This document shows positions 37,966-48,199 of a stretch of DNA of 64,000 bases, piece by piece (within the stretch, counting starts at the first letter, position 1; every line of letters begins with the position of its first letter). The notes under the pieces were generated by a model. It did no database searches and was not told the DNA's origin. It was given only the letters and a program-made list of their open reading frames with translations. Location of the stretch: the NCBI RefSeq assembly GCF_030551875.1, contig NZ_JAUOZU010000001.1, positions 310,001 to 374,000 on the forward strand, in the 5' to 3' direction. A program made the translations under genes and the position numbers. The stretch comes from Fluviirhizobium alvei. GTDB taxonomy: Bacteria; Pseudomonadota; Alphaproteobacteria; Rhizobiales; Rhizobiaceae.

Positions 37966-40080
37966 TCAGCCGCTGATCTTCGAGAAATCGGCAACCGTTG
38001 CCGTGGCGGCACGAATGGCGGAAAGCAGCGCCAGCCGGTTGGCACGAATGGCGGCATCCTCGTCATTGACCAGCACATCGGTAAAGAATTGGTCCACCGG
38101 TGCGCGCAGTCGGGAGAGCGCTTCCATGGCGCTCGCGAAATCTTCGGCCTCGATGGCCGAACGGGCATCCTGGCTGGCCTTGACGATCGCCTGATGCAGG
38201 CCGGTTTCCGCCGGCAGCTTCAGCAGCGATAGATCGATGGTCGCGCCGATCACTGTGCCCTTCTTCTCTTCGGCGGCCAGAAGCTGGGTCGCGCGCTTGG
38301 TACCGGCCAGCAGGTTCTTGCCGTCCTCGGTATCGATGAAGGCGGCCAGCGCTTCGGCCTTGCGGTTCACCGTCACCAGATCATCGGCATCGCCGGAAAG
38401 CACGGCATCGACGATATCGTGCCGCTTGCCATTGTCGCGCAGATAGACCTTCAGCCGGTCATGGAAGAAGGAGAGCAGGTCGCGATCATTGGTAACCGAA
38501 AGAAGCGGCAGGCGGATGCCATTCTCCAGCAGAATGCGGATGACGCCCAGCGCTGCACGGCGCAGCGCATAGGGGTCTTTCGAGCCGGTTGGCTTCTCGT
38601 CGATCGCCCAGAAACCGGTCAGCGTGTCGAGCTTGTCGGCGAGCGCCACGGTAATGGCCACCGGATCGGTGGGGATGCGGTCAGACGGGCCCTGCGGCTT
38701 GTAATGGTCTTCGATGGCGGTGGCCACCGAGGCATCTTCGCCCTGCAGAATCGCATATTTACGGCCCATCAGCCCCTGCAATTCGGGAAATTCGCCCACG
38801 GCTTCGGTGCGCAGGTCGGCCTTGGCCAGCACCACGGCGCGATCGACCAGGCTGGCATCGGCCCCTGTCTGTCGTGCGAGCTGTGCGGCAAGATCGCGGA
38901 TCCGGGCCACGCGCTGGCCCTGGCTGCCCAGACGGGCATGGAAGGTCACGCCGAGATGGTCGAGCTTCGCCATACGCTGGTCGAGCGGCTTTGTGAGATC
39001 GAGATGGAACTTCTTTGCCGAGGCTTCGAGTTCGGCGAGATCGGGCAGGTCCATCTGGTCGCGGGTGTAGAAATGCTTGGCGTCGGAGAGGCGCGCGCGC
39101 ACCACCTTGCCATTGCCATGGATGATCTCGCGGCCATCATCATGGGCGGAAATGTTCGACACCAGAATGAAGCGGTTGGAGAGTTCCTCGCTGCCCTGCT
39201 TGCGGGTCACGAAACATTTCTGGTTGGTCTTGATGGTCAGCCGGATGATTTCGCCCGGAATGGCGAGATAATCTTCCTCGAAGGCGCCCATCAGCACATG
39301 CGGATATTCAACGAGGCCCGATACTTCTTCGAGCAGGCCTTCATCCTCGACGAGGTCGAGACCAGCTGCGAAGGTGATGTTCTTGGCATCGGTGAGGATG
39401 ATCTGCTTGCGGCGTTCCGCATCGAGGACCACGCGGGCGGCCTCGAGGCTCGAAACATAATCGGAAAAGCGCTTGACGGTGATGGCTTCCGGCGCATGGA
39501 AACGGTGGCCATAGGTGATGTTGGATGCCACGATGCCATCGATCTCGAACGGGATGACGCTGGTTTCCTCATGCTCGCTGCCAAAGGTGCAGACGATCGA
39601 TTGCAGTGGCCGCACCCAGCGCAGCGCGCCCGGGCGCGAAGAGGCCGTTCCCGAACGCATGCTCTTCGGCCAGGGAAACTCGCGGATGATGCGCGGCATC
39701 ACCTCGGCAATGATCTCCTCGGCAGCGCGGCCCGGCTTCTTGAGGATCGCGACATAGAAATCACCCTTCTTCGGGTCGGTACGGGTTTCCGCTTCCGTGA
39801 TCGAGGCAAGGCCGGCGCCACGCAGAAAGCCGTCGATTGCCTGCTGCGGCGCCGTCACGCTCGGGCCCTTCTTCTCTTCCACGCTGTCGGCGGAGCGTGC
39901 CGTAAGGCCGCGGATATCGAGCGTCAGCCGGCGCGGCGTCCAGTATTCACGGCCGCCCTCATAGGTCAGGCCGGCCTCGACCAGCGCATCGGTCACAAGC
40001 TTTTTGAGGTCGCCTGCCGCCTTGCGCTGCATGCGGGCGGGGATTTCCTCGGAGCGAAGTTCGATGAGAAGATCGGGCAT
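37966..40080 (-). CDS. glyS: Glycine-tRNA ligase beta subunit
   Basis: 704 residues, standard for the tetrameric alpha2beta2 enzyme. The N-terminus [20 protein letters not shown] is diagnostic; an HD-like domain and the C-terminal anticodon-binding region follow. With GlyQ it charges tRNA-Gly. The frame is open for 19 more codons upstream, but the ATG at 40080 gives the family N-terminus. glyQ lies 6.4 kb away on the same strand, not directly before it. Confidence 0.96.
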   Translation of the reverse strand: MPDLLIELRSEEIPARMQRKAAGDLKKLVTDALVEAGLTYEGGREYWTPRRLTLDIRGLTARSADSVEEKKGPSVTAPQQAIDGFLRGAGLASITEAETRTDPKKGDFYVAILKKPGRAAEEIIAEVMPRIIREFPWPKSMRSGTASSRPGALRWVRPLQSIVCTFGSEHEETSVIPFEIDGIVASNITYGHRFHAPEAITVKRFSDYVSSLEAARVVLDAERRKQIILTDAKNITFAAGLDLVEDEGLLEEVSGLVEYPHVLMGAFEEDYLAIPGEIIRLTIKTNQKCFVTRKQGSEELSNRFILVSNISAHDDGREIIHGNGKVVRARLSDAKHFYTRDQMDLPDLAELEASAKKFHLDLTKPLDQRMAKLDHLGVTFHARLGSQGQRVARIRDLAAQLARQTGADASLVDRAVVLAKADLRTEAVGEFPELQGLMGRKYAILQGEDASVATAIEDHYKPQGPSDRIPTDPVAITVALADKLDTLTGFWAIDEKPTGSKDPYALRRAALGVIRILLENGIRLPLLSVTNDRDLLSFFHDRLKVYLRDNGKRHDIVDAVLSGDADDLVTVNRKAEALAAFIDTEDGKNLLAGTKRATQLLAAEEKKGTVIGATIDLSLLKLPAETGLHQAIVKASQDARSAIEAEDFASAMEALSRLRAPVDQFFTDVLVNDEDAAIRANRLALLSAIRAATATVADFSKISG

Positions 40081-40281
40081 GGGTCTAGGCCTTCGGGACT
40101 GTCTGAAAAACTGCGCCGGACCTAGCAAGTTCCGCACTGTTTGTCATGCTGGAATTGCATGCGCCGTTCCGGCTCTCCGAAGAGAAAAGCGGCACGTCTA
40201 AAATTTTAGCCGTCGCTGGCAGGCTTTGTTAGTGCGCAACCTCTAATGTTAGACGTCCGAACGAACTGCAGGGAGGCCCCT

Positions 40282-42333
40282 ATGCCGCAAGCAGTCTGGA
40301 ACAAGGTGCCGGTCTGGGCGCTTGTCACCACAAGGGCGATGCTGCGCTGGATGCATGGCGCAAACAGCCGCGATGAGGTTCTCGCGGGCGTTCTGGGCGA
40401 AATCGTTGCCACCCGCGAATTCGATCTCGGCCCCTGTGCAGCCATTTTCAACGAAACGCCCTATGGCGAACAGCACAAGCTCCTGTTCCAAACCAAGGCT
40501 GACTGGCGTTCGATCCCTTTGACCTATGATCCGCAGACTGGCCTTGTGAACCCCATGAGCCAGGAAATCCGGGATCGGGCCTATCTCCTGCCTTTGCGGG
40601 AACGCGCAAGTGGAAAGGTCTTTGGAACGGTCCTGTTCATCGGAAACAGCCCGCATCGCATCGATAGCGACAAGATGGAGGTCCTGAAGCTGCTGGTCGA
40701 CGATCTGGCCGATATCGTCCTGCACCGCCGCCGGGCTGACGCCGATCATCAATTTGCCGATCTGGTCGAAATCTCGACGGACGAAATCTATCTCTTCGAT
40801 CCGGCGACGCTCGAAATCTTTCGCGCCAATGGTACGGCATCGATCAAGACAGGTTATCGCGAGGACCAGCTGATCCGCATGACGCCACTGTCGCTTAAGC
40901 CGGAAATGCAGCTGCGCGACTACCGGCGGCTGATCGAGCCGGTCCTGCATGGGCACGAGAAGTTCGTAACCTTCGACACGGTGCAGGTTCGCCGCGATGG
41001 CAGCCGCTATCGGGTCACGGTCAAGGTCATCTCGCTTCGTGGCGAGAAGGGTGAGTGCCTGGCGGAAGTCGTGGTCGATACCACCGAAGAACAGCGCAAG
41101 GTGCTCGGCATTCTCCAGGCTGCGTTCGAAGCTTTCCCGGGCGGAATCGCGGTCTTCGATCATCGTCTCGAGCTGATGATTGCCAACCGCAATCTCTACG
41201 ATCTTCTTGATGTGAGGCCGGACGCCTTCCCTCCGGGCGCCAGCTTCGAGAGCCTCATCCGCATCAATGCCGAACGCGGCGAATATGGCGACGGCAATAT
41301 CGACGCGCTGGTGCAGGAGCGCGTCAATCACGCGCGACTTTTCCTGCCCCACAGTTTCGAGCGGATGAACGCGCTGGGCCGGGTTCTGGCCGTGCGTGCC
41401 GAGCCGCTGACAGCCGGCGGCTATATTCTCTGCTACACCGATATCACCATCCGCAAGAAGGCGGAACTGGAACTGATCCGTCACCGGGACCAGTTGGAAG
41501 AGCAGGTCAGGGCGCGCACGCTGGAAATCAAGGCGCAGGCGCGGGCGCTCGAAGAGGCGCTCGAGCATGAAAAGCAGATCAATGCCATGCAACGCCAGTT
41601 CGTCACCATGACGAGCCATGAATTCCGGACACCACTGACGATCATCGATGGTGCCGCCCAAAGGCTTCTGCGCCGCAAGGGGGAAGTCGAGCGGGAATTC
41701 CTGAGCGAAAAGGCCGGGCAGATCCGGGCATCGGTCGCCCGCATGGTCGAACTTATGGAGAGTTTCCTGTCGGCCGGCCGCATGACCAATGGCAAGATGG
41801 AACTCACGCTTGGCGACTGTGCGATCCGGTCGCTGGTCGAACAGGTGGCATCGCGCCAAAGTGAACTTTCAAGCCGGCATCGCATTCATCTCGATCTCGA
41901 CAGGCTGCCGGCCAGGATCCGCTGCGATGCGCTCGGCATCCGCCAGACCATCACCAACCTGTTGTCGAATGCGGTGAAATATTCTCCCAACGCAACGGAC
42001 ATCGAGATCACCGGCTGGAGCGAAGGCGACCATGCCTGCATTTCCTTCCGCGACCACGGAGTCGGTATCGATGCCGACGACTTGCCGAAAATGTTCTCGC
42101 TCTATTTCAGGGCCCGTACCTCCACCGGAATTGCCGGAACCGGCATCGGGCTCAACCTGATCAAGCAGATCGTCGATCTTCATGGCGGCGATGTGCGGGT
42201 GGAAAGCGAGCGGGGAAAGGGGTCGAATTTCACCCTCGTGCTTCCGATTGCCGGTCCGCCCACGGAGATGGGCAACGAAGCGGCGTCGCAACAATTCCGT
42301 TCGATCGAACCAGAAGAAAGGAAATCAGCATGA
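40282..42333 (+). CDS. PAS-domain sensor histidine kinase
   Basis: 683-residue soluble kinase with no membrane helix. The N-terminal 150 residues look GAF-like, followed by a PAS domain (about 155-275), a second PAS fold of the PAS_7 type (about 280-400, FPGGIAVFDHRLELMIANRN), a coiled-coil linker (about 400-440), the HisKA domain with phospho-accepting His446 in MTSHEFRTPLT, and a HATPase domain with N box NLLSNAVKYS and G boxes DHGVGID and GTGIGLNL. Its stop overlaps the next gene by 4 bases. The ATG at 40282 has GGGAGG about 8 bases upstream. The signal is unknown. Confidence 0.93.
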   Translation: MPQAVWNKVPVWALVTTRAMLRWMHGANSRDEVLAGVLGEIVATREFDLGPCAAIFNETPYGEQHKLLFQTKADWRSIPLTYDPQTGLVNPMSQEIRDRAYLLPLRERASGKVFGTVLFIGNSPHRIDSDKMEVLKLLVDDLADIVLHRRRADADHQFADLVEISTDEIYLFDPATLEIFRANGTASIKTGYREDQLIRMTPLSLKPEMQLRDYRRLIEPVLHGHEKFVTFDTVQVRRDGSRYRVTVKVISLRGEKGECLAEVVVDTTEEQRKVLGILQAAFEAFPGGIAVFDHRLELMIANRNLYDLLDVRPDAFPPGASFESLIRINAERGEYGDGNIDALVQERVNHARLFLPHSFERMNALGRVLAVRAEPLTAGGYILCYTDITIRKKAELELIRHRDQLEEQVRARTLEIKAQARALEEALEHEKQINAMQRQFVTMTSHEFRTPLTIIDGAAQRLLRRKGEVEREFLSEKAGQIRASVARMVELMESFLSAGRMTNGKMELTLGDCAIRSLVEQVASRQSELSSRHRIHLDLDRLPARIRCDALGIRQTITNLLSNAVKYSPNATDIEITGWSEGDHACISFRDHGVGIDADDLPKMFSLYFRARTSTGIAGTGIGLNLIKQIVDLHGGDVRVESERGKGSNFTLVLPIAGPPTEMGNEAASQQFRSIEPEERKSA

Positions 42334-42731
42334 TTACGATTCTCTGCGTTGAAGACGAAATCGATGTCCGCGAATTGCTGGTCGAGGAATTGCAGGATGC
42401 CGGCTTGAGGGTGCTGCAGGCGACCAACGGCAAGGAGGGCCTCGAGCAGATCTTGCGGCACCGGCCGGATATCGTGGTGTCAGACATCACCATGCCGGAA
42501 ATGGACGGCATCGAGCTTCTGGCCGAATTGCAGATCAACTATCCGCAATTCTCCAACATGCCTTTCATTTTCCTCACCGCGCTTGCAGATCGGGAAAAGA
42601 TGCTGGAAGGCATGCGGGCCGGCGCCGACAATTACATGACCAAGCCCATCGATTTCGATGTCCTGATGGCCAAGATCCAGGGTCTGGTGCTGCGGATCGA
42701 AAACCGCGTGGCGGCCGGTCTCGAATTCTGA
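42330..42731 (+). CDS. Single-domain response regulator (CheY-like receiver)
   Basis: 133 residues, only a receiver domain. The acidic pocket is Glu8-Asp9, the phosphorylated residue is Asp52 in VVSDITMPEMDG, and the conserved Thr and Lys are in FIFLTALAD and YMTKPID. The start codon overlaps the kinase stop (ATGA), so the pair is translationally coupled. Without an output domain it must act by protein-protein contact or in a phosphorelay. Confidence 0.95.
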   Translation: MITILCVEDEIDVRELLVEELQDAGLRVLQATNGKEGLEQILRHRPDIVVSDITMPEMDGIELLAELQINYPQFSNMPFIFLTALADREKMLEGMRAGADNYMTKPIDFDVLMAKIQGLVLRIENRVAAGLEF

Positions 42732-42760
42732 TCCCGGCCGCGAAAATGGCGCGCGACCGG

Positions 42761-44677
42761 CTACCAGCCGCCGCCGCCACCGCCGCCGCCACCGCCGGAT
42801 GATCCGCCCGAAGAAAAGCCCGAGGACGAGCTTTTCGGCGGTGGTGGCAACGAGGCGCTGATGGTGGAGCCGAGCGAGGAGGAAAAGCGTCCCATCCGCT
42901 CGCCGAAACGGTCGTGGTCATAGGCGCCGTGATACCAGTTTGGCTGATAATCTGCAGCGGAGCCGGCCTTATCTAGCCAGGACTGAAATGCGTCGGACCA
43001 TGGTTTTTCGACCCCGAGCGCCATCGCATAGGGAAGCAGCCGCTCGTAATGCTGCGGCGACATGGTCGGGGCACCGGCCATGTTCATGCGGTCCTTTTCA
43101 GCCACCGTCAGATAGAGCCTCAGTCCTTCGATGCCATCGCGCAGCTTGCGGCCGAGCGGTGTCGCCGCCCCCATGATGGTGGTGAAGAAAACGGCGATGA
43201 TCAGCATCGCGCCGGTAAAGCCGAGCGCGATCAGGTCGCTCTTCTGTTGGATCATCTCGAATGCGAGCACGACCGACGTGCCGATGACCAGAAGAAGCGC
43301 CAGCCAGAAGATGGCGAGCATGACCCCGGCAAAGAAGCGCAGGGCAGCCGATGTCGAGGACATGACCGTGGCCCCCAGCACCGACGAAAAGATCGCCACG
43401 ACAAGAAAGACGATGGAGGGCACGATCGTCAGTCCAAGCATGGCTTCGCTCTGGTGGCCGAAGACGATCGTCACCACGAAGGCCAGGACGGTCAGGATGA
43501 TACCGAGCGCAATCGACCCGACATTGTAGCGGTGGTAGCGACCGGAATGATCTTTGTCGATGGCGCTCCTGAACGTCTCGCCAAGCTTCTGCACGCGGCT
43601 CCCGTTGGCCTTGGCGATGGCGAAGGAGGCGCCGGTGCTGCGAAGATAGTTGTAGATCGTGTCTTCGCCGGGCGGCAACGCCTCTTTCGGTTCGTCCGGC
43701 GTCCGGCTCAGCGTCACCGTCTCGCCGACATCATCGAGCTTGATATGGCCCTTGACGGCAAGATCGACCATCGATGCGGCAAAGGCCGTCCAGCCGCCGT
43801 TGGAAAAACCCTTGTTGGCGACATAGTTGACGAGAGCCGGCGACAGGCCTTCCGGCGCATCCCAGCGCGGCACGATGATGCCCTTGGAGGGATCGCGGCC
43901 GACCCGGAACCAGTTCACCACATAATAGAGCAGGACAACGAGAAAGGCGCCGATAGCCAGCAGCATATTCCAGCTGTCGCTCATCTGCCACCGCGCAAGA
44001 TCCTCCTCCGATGGCGGATCGATGGCGCCCTTCGCGAACTTGACGCCGATGGTCAGCCCCTCCTTGACGTTGAGCGGAAAGGTGGTGGCAAAGAAAACCT
44101 CGCCATCCTCTTCCATCACCCGGGCCTTCTTGCCCGTGGCGCCTTCCGGTCCGGTGAAGAAGGTCGTGGCTTCGGGCCTCACGCCGTCCGGCAGCACCAC
44201 GGTGGCAGACGCTTCCATGATGGCAAATTCCCACCGTGTGCCGGTGACGTTCCAGAACAGTTCGTCATGGGTCGGAAAGTAGCGGATCTGCCGGCCTGTC
44301 TCGTAGGTGATCTGGAAACTATGCTCGCCCGGCTCCAGAAAAACATCCTCCTTGCCGATATAGATGCGGATGCCACCATCGATGGTTTCGGTATGGTAGT
44401 CGTCGGGCGCGCCATCGCGTTCCACCGAAAGCAGCGAAAAATCCACCCTGTGGGTGGCGCCGTCGTCGCCAACGAAGGTCAGCGGAAAATCGCGATAGAT
44501 GCCGCGGCGGATCCGGCTGCCCTCGGCATTGACCTTGATGGTTTCGGTCACCGTCATCTTGCCGCTCTTGGCAAGCTCGATCACCGAATGAAAGGAGAGG
44601 ATGCGCTCGTCCGCGCGCGCCGGTAAAGCGGCCAGGAGCAGGAAGAGCAGGGGCAGGAAACGGAGGAACTTGCCCAT
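42761..44677 (-). CDS. DUF2207 domain membrane protein with glycine-rich tail
   Basis: 638 residues. A signal peptide (MGKFLRFLPLLFLLLAALPA) leads an extracytoplasmic DUF2207 domain (about 25-225), one membrane helix near 235-255, a cytoplasmic part, and a cluster of helices around 395-510. It ends in a low-complexity glycine/serine tail closing with a run of Gly and a final Trp. The function of the family is unknown; it is regularly found beside lemA, as here with 8 bases between the two genes. Confidence 0.9.
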   Translation of the reverse strand: MGKFLRFLPLLFLLLAALPARADERILSFHSVIELAKSGKMTVTETIKVNAEGSRIRRGIYRDFPLTFVGDDGATHRVDFSLLSVERDGAPDDYHTETIDGGIRIYIGKEDVFLEPGEHSFQITYETGRQIRYFPTHDELFWNVTGTRWEFAIMEASATVVLPDGVRPEATTFFTGPEGATGKKARVMEEDGEVFFATTFPLNVKEGLTIGVKFAKGAIDPPSEEDLARWQMSDSWNMLLAIGAFLVVLLYYVVNWFRVGRDPSKGIIVPRWDAPEGLSPALVNYVANKGFSNGGWTAFAASMVDLAVKGHIKLDDVGETVTLSRTPDEPKEALPPGEDTIYNYLRSTGASFAIAKANGSRVQKLGETFRSAIDKDHSGRYHRYNVGSIALGIILTVLAFVVTIVFGHQSEAMLGLTIVPSIVFLVVAIFSSVLGATVMSSTSAALRFFAGVMLAIFWLALLLVIGTSVVLAFEMIQQKSDLIALGFTGAMLIIAVFFTTIMGAATPLGRKLRDGIEGLRLYLTVAEKDRMNMAGAPTMSPQHYERLLPYAMALGVEKPWSDAFQSWLDKAGSAADYQPNWYHGAYDHDRFGERMGRFSSSLGSTISASLPPPPKSSSSGFSSGGSSGGGGGGGGGGW

Positions 44678-44685
44678 GGCAGGTC

Positions 44686-45234
44686 TCAGAATTTGACGGT
44701 CGGAACGGCCCGGTCGGCCGGGTTCTCGATTTCGAAATAGTCCTTCTTCCGGAAGCCGAACGGGCCGGCGATGAGGTTGCCCGGGAAACTTTCGACCTTG
44801 ATGTTCAGTTCGCGTGCCGAGCCGTTGTAATAGCGGCGGGCCATCTGCAATTCGCCCTCGATCCCTTCGAGCGAGCGCTGAAGTTCCATGAAATTCTGGT
44901 TCGCCTTGAGATCGGGATAGGCTTCGGCAAGCGCGAACACCTTGCCGAGCGCCTGGCTGAGCATGCCCTCGGCGGCACTGCGGGCAGCGACATCGCCTTG
45001 CGGCACGCCCTGGGCCCGGTTGCGCAGCTCGACAACCTGTTCAAGCGTGGTCTTTTCGTGCGCCGCATAGCCCTTGACCGTCTCGATCAGGTTGGGGATC
45101 AGGTCGGCACGCCGCTTGAGCTGCACATCGATGCCCGACCAGGCCTCCTCGGCCATCTGCCGGGCGCGGACGAGCCCGTTATAGAGAAAGATGATGATCG
45201 CGACGACGACCACGGCTGCGATGATGTAATACAT
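44686..45234 (-). CDS. LemA family membrane protein
   Basis: 182 residues. One N-terminal membrane helix (MYYIIAAVVVVAIIIFLYN) is followed by the long helical LemA domain with RARQMAEEAWSGIDVQLKRR, LIPNLIETVKGYA, and FPGNLIAGPFGF near the end. Function is not established. GGAGGGG lies 5 bases before the ATG at 45234; a longer reading has no ribosome binding site. It is the first gene of a lemA-DUF2207 pair. Confidence 0.93.
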   Translation of the reverse strand: MYYIIAAVVVVAIIIFLYNGLVRARQMAEEAWSGIDVQLKRRADLIPNLIETVKGYAAHEKTTLEQVVELRNRAQGVPQGDVAARSAAEGMLSQALGKVFALAEAYPDLKANQNFMELQRSLEGIEGELQMARRYYNGSARELNIKVESFPGNLIAGPFGFRKKDYFEIENPADRAVPTVKF

Positions 45235-45420
45235 GGCGCCCCTCCGGTATTCCTGCCTTTCCGAGACTAACGTTTCAGATGACAAAAGTCATGCGACCGC
45301 CAGAGAGAATTTCTTGCATCAGCACCTGTTCATTCTTCGTCTCTGTCACTTCGGAAACTGAAGAAATCGTGCTTGCGGCGCATCCTGGTTTTCAAGTTGA
45401 AACCAACCGGACAGCCCGCC

Positions 45421-45618
45421 ATGAAACCGCTTGCTCTGATGATCAACATCTTCGCCTTCGCCGTGTTGTTCTTCGACTATGCGGTAGCCATGCAGCCCGT
45501 TCAGCCCGCCGGCATGCGCCGCTGCCTGCAGATCTATGCCGGTCAGCTGCCGACGGGTGCCTTCCCGACGCTCAAGCCTGTCTGGGAGCTGGGCGTCAAG
45601 GAAAGCGATCTGATTTGA
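45421..45618 (+). CDS. Small hypothetical exported or membrane protein (65 aa)
   Basis: No family recognised. From the ATG at 45421 it starts MKPLALMINIFAFAVLFFDY, a hydrophobic signal- or anchor-like segment, then a 40-residue polar part with one Cys. The ribosome binding site is poor, and an in-frame start at 45373 is possible. It is divergent from lemA. Coding status is uncertain. Confidence 0.4.
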   Translation: MKPLALMINIFAFAVLFFDYAVAMQPVQPAGMRRCLQIYAGQLPTGAFPTLKPVWELGVKESDLI

Positions 45619-45752
45619 GTGGACCCGAATTGGGGCGATGGAAAACTCGCGCCTCAATCGGCATGTTGATCAGCATTCACCCGCCAAAGTGCCATCGAGA
45701 ATGTTGCCGCATGCGAAACACCGATTGAAAACGATCATATGCGTCTTGCATG

Positions 45753-46442
45753 TTATGATTCCGGAATATCTGGTTGGAGCCGACCAGCGATGGCCTGCTG
45801 CAACAATTCCATTTTCAAAGCAAATCGGGTGGATAACCACAGGGCCAGAAGCATCAGCAGATTACCTGCGGCGACGGTTAAAAGCGCAACCGCATACTGC
45901 TGCCCGGAATTGGCATCCTCAACCATAGAACCAGCGGCCACGAGGAGGATCATCGCAAGCTTTGTCACCGCGCCTGTCGTCAAGCCCTGGACGCTGCGGT
46001 TCACCGATTCCTTGTTGATAAGGTTTTCGAGTGCTGTTTCGAGTTCATCGAGCAAGAGCATCGGCATGACGAGACCCAGCACGGGAACGAAGTGATAGAC
46101 AATCCCAATCCACGGGCTGAACCTGGTGCGGCCGCCAGCCCGGCGGACAAACCGCATCGAAAGGAAAAGCCATACCAGCCATAGGAGCCCAGCCGCGACC
46201 AACAGCAGGAACAGGGCGAGAAAAGTCACCTCGTCCACGCTTGGCCACACATTGGGTTCGATGGGCAGAGAGTTGGGAGGAATGAGCGCCTCGGGCCCAC
46301 CCAGCAACATCATTGCGATCATGCCGATATGGATCACAATCCCGAACATTGACAACGCGGCGATCACCGCGAAGATCCTGCGTACCCTGCCGATCAGCGA
46401 AGCACGCCGCTGCAACTCGTTATCCGACACAAATGCCCCCAA
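45753..46442 (-). CDS. DUF4328-like membrane protein
   Basis: 229 residues with four to five predicted membrane helices, for example at about residues 24-48, 73-93, 107-130 and 178-205. The central stretch RFSPWIGIVYHFVPVLGLVM resembles the DUF4328 pattern of a Ser-Pro turn followed by a helix. Function unknown. It lies 49 bases downstream of glyQ on the same strand and may be cotranscribed. The start could be 6 codons later than 46442. Confidence 0.7.
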   Translation of the reverse strand: MGAFVSDNELQRRASLIGRVRRIFAVIAALSMFGIVIHIGMIAMMLLGGPEALIPPNSLPIEPNVWPSVDEVTFLALFLLLVAAGLLWLVWLFLSMRFVRRAGGRTRFSPWIGIVYHFVPVLGLVMPMLLLDELETALENLINKESVNRSVQGLTTGAVTKLAMILLVAAGSMVEDANSGQQYAVALLTVAAGNLLMLLALWLSTRFALKMELLQQAIAGRLQPDIPES

Positions 46443-46491
46443 GGTCCCTGCAGGTACCTAAGAAGATTCGCGCCTTGATTGCAAGTTGGGC

Positions 46492-47454
46492 TCAGCCCGC
46501 CTTGTCCCAATTCACGCCGCCGGCATCGGTCAGCAGGAAGGCTTCGCCGCAGGCCTTGGCCAGCGTGCGGACGCGCAGGATGTAGCTCTGCCGTTCGGTC
46601 ACCGAAATCACGCCGCGCGCATCGAGCAGGTTGAAGACGTGGGAAGCCTTGATGCACTGGTCATAGGCCGGGAAGACACATTTGTGCAGCTTGATATTGT
46701 CGGATTCGGCAGGTGCGCCTGCGGCCAGCAGCGCCTGGCATTCGCGTTCGGCATCCTCGAAATGCCGATGCAGCATTTCGGTGTTGGCGAACTCGAAATT
46801 GTGGCGCGAATATTCCTGTTCGGCCTGCAGGAAGACATCGCCATAACTGATCTTCTCGTCGCCTTCGCGGCCGTTGAAGTTCAGGTCATAGACATTGTCG
46901 ACGCCCTGCACATACATGGCGAGGCGTTCCAGACCGTAAGTCAGTTCGCCCGAGACCGGCGAACATTCGATGCCGCAGACCTGTTGGAAATAGGTGAACT
47001 GGCTGACTTCCATGCCGTCGCACCAGCATTCCCAGCCCAGACCCCAGGCGCCGAGTGTCGGGCTTTCCCAATCGTCCTCGACGAAGCGGATATCGTGCAG
47101 TAGCGGATCGAGCCCGATCGCCTTCAGCGAACCGAGATAAAGTTCCTGCAGGTTCGACGGGTTCGGCTTCAGGATCACCTGATACTGGTAATAGTGCTGC
47201 AGGCGGTTGGGGTTTTCGCCATAGCGACCGTCCGACGGGCGCCGCGACGGCTGCACATAGGCTGCCTTCCAGGGCTTCGGACCGAGCGCGCGCAGCGTTG
47301 TTGCCGGATGGAATGTGCCGGCACCCACTTCCATGTCGTAAGGCTGCAGCACCGCGCAACCCTTGTCGGCCCAGTAATTGTGCAGCGTCAGGATCAGGGC
47401 CTGAAAGGAACGCTTGGGATCCATATGGGGCGGGACGGTTGCGGTCATCGTCAT
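46492..47454 (-). CDS. glyQ: Glycine-tRNA ligase alpha subunit
   Basis: 320 residues. This subunit holds the glycine and ATP site; signatures are [40 protein letters not shown] and [20 protein letters not shown]. It works with GlyS, encoded 6.4 kb away on the same strand. The start is uncertain: ATGs at 47454, 47448 and 47424 are all in frame, and the last is closest to the core domain. No strong ribosome binding site decides between them. Confidence 0.96.
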   Translation of the reverse strand: MTMTATVPPHMDPKRSFQALILTLHNYWADKGCAVLQPYDMEVGAGTFHPATTLRALGPKPWKAAYVQPSRRPSDGRYGENPNRLQHYYQYQVILKPNPSNLQELYLGSLKAIGLDPLLHDIRFVEDDWESPTLGAWGLGWECWCDGMEVSQFTYFQQVCGIECSPVSGELTYGLERLAMYVQGVDNVYDLNFNGREGDEKISYGDVFLQAEQEYSRHNFEFANTEMLHRHFEDAERECQALLAAGAPAESDNIKLHKCVFPAYDQCIKASHVFNLLDARGVISVTERQSYILRVRTLAKACGEAFLLTDAGGVNWDKAG

Positions 47455-47637
47455 ATTCCGGAAAGGGGTCGAATTGCGCCGGACAGGTGCCATGCGCGGC
47501 GCCAAGGGTCAAGAGGAAAGGGCAAGAGCTTTGGTACTCCTCGCCTTGTCGGGGCGATGCATTTTCGACCGTCGAAACGCTTGGTTGCCTGTCAACCGGC
47601 TTTCCATTAGGATTTGGTTGCACTGCGGGAGAGACCG

Positions 47638-47880
47638 ATGCCCGAGACACTGTCAATCGAATTGCCGGATGATTTGCGGAGCTTTGCCGAGCGTCAGGTC
47701 CGTCTGCACGGCTTCGGCTCGCTATCGCACTATATCGCCCATCTGCTTGCCGAGGCGCGGGATACGACCGATACGCTGGGCGACATGGCCGAACGGGTGC
47801 GCCGCCAGATGACCGCAACCGACGAAGAGTGGCTGAACGAGGAGCTTGCCTATCGCCGGCTCACGGAGACCGAAAATTGA
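47638..47880 (+). CDS. Ribbon-helix-helix protein, ParD-type antitoxin-like, without a toxin gene
   Basis: 80 residues. MPETLSIELPDDLRSFAERQ starts a ribbon-helix-helix DNA-binding fold (residues about 4-45) as in ParD/CopG antitoxins, with a charged helical tail for toxin contact. No ParE/RelE-like gene is found on either side: the downstream gene is a small membrane protein on the other strand. It may be an orphan regulator or the remnant of a toxin-antitoxin pair. GGGAGAG precedes the ATG. Confidence 0.8.
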   Translation: MPETLSIELPDDLRSFAERQVRLHGFGSLSHYIAHLLAEARDTTDTLGDMAERVRRQMTATDEEWLNEELAYRRLTETEN

Positions 47881-47901
47881 TTGAGTTTTGACCCTCGGGC
47901 G

Positions 47902-48102
47902 TCACGCCTCATCAGCCCGCTTGACGCGATATTCGCCGGTCACGGGATCCTGAACCAGCGTGCCGGAGGCGCCGTTGGCGGTGGCCTTGCGCTTTTCCTC
48001 ATTGCGCCGCGCCAGCTTGATCGCATCGGCAACGAACTTCTTGTAGACAACCCAGCCGATGATCGCCACCACCAGCACGAAAATGACTTTCGACAGTCCC
48101 AC
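47902..48102 (-). CDS. Small membrane protein (66 aa)
   Basis: No family recognised. One N-terminal hydrophobic helix (GLSKVIFVLVVAIIGWVVYK) is followed by a basic cytoplasmic part ending QDPVTGEYRVKRADEA, a tail resembling short rhizobial proteins of unknown role. GGGGAG lies 6 bases before the GTG at 48102, 3 before another GTG and directly beside a TTG at 48108, so the GTG at 48102 is preferred. Confidence 0.65.
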   Translation of the reverse strand: MGLSKVIFVLVVAIIGWVVYKKFVADAIKLARRNEEKRKATANGASGTLVQDPVTGEYRVKRADEA

Positions 48103-48199
48103 CACCAACTCCCCAGATAGACCAGCGTAGATTTAGCCATTTTCCGCGAAAAGCGCCATCAGGCAAATGCAATGCGTCCGCGGAAAGCGGATAAGCGCA

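Noticed and set aside
38419-40125. 568-codon open frame antisense to glyS
   Set aside because: glyS is certain on the minus strand; the antisense product matches nothing.
43049-44626. 525-codon open frame antisense to the DUF2207 gene
   Set aside because: Low-complexity charged product, and the minus-strand gene has signal peptide, membrane helices and a lemA neighbour.
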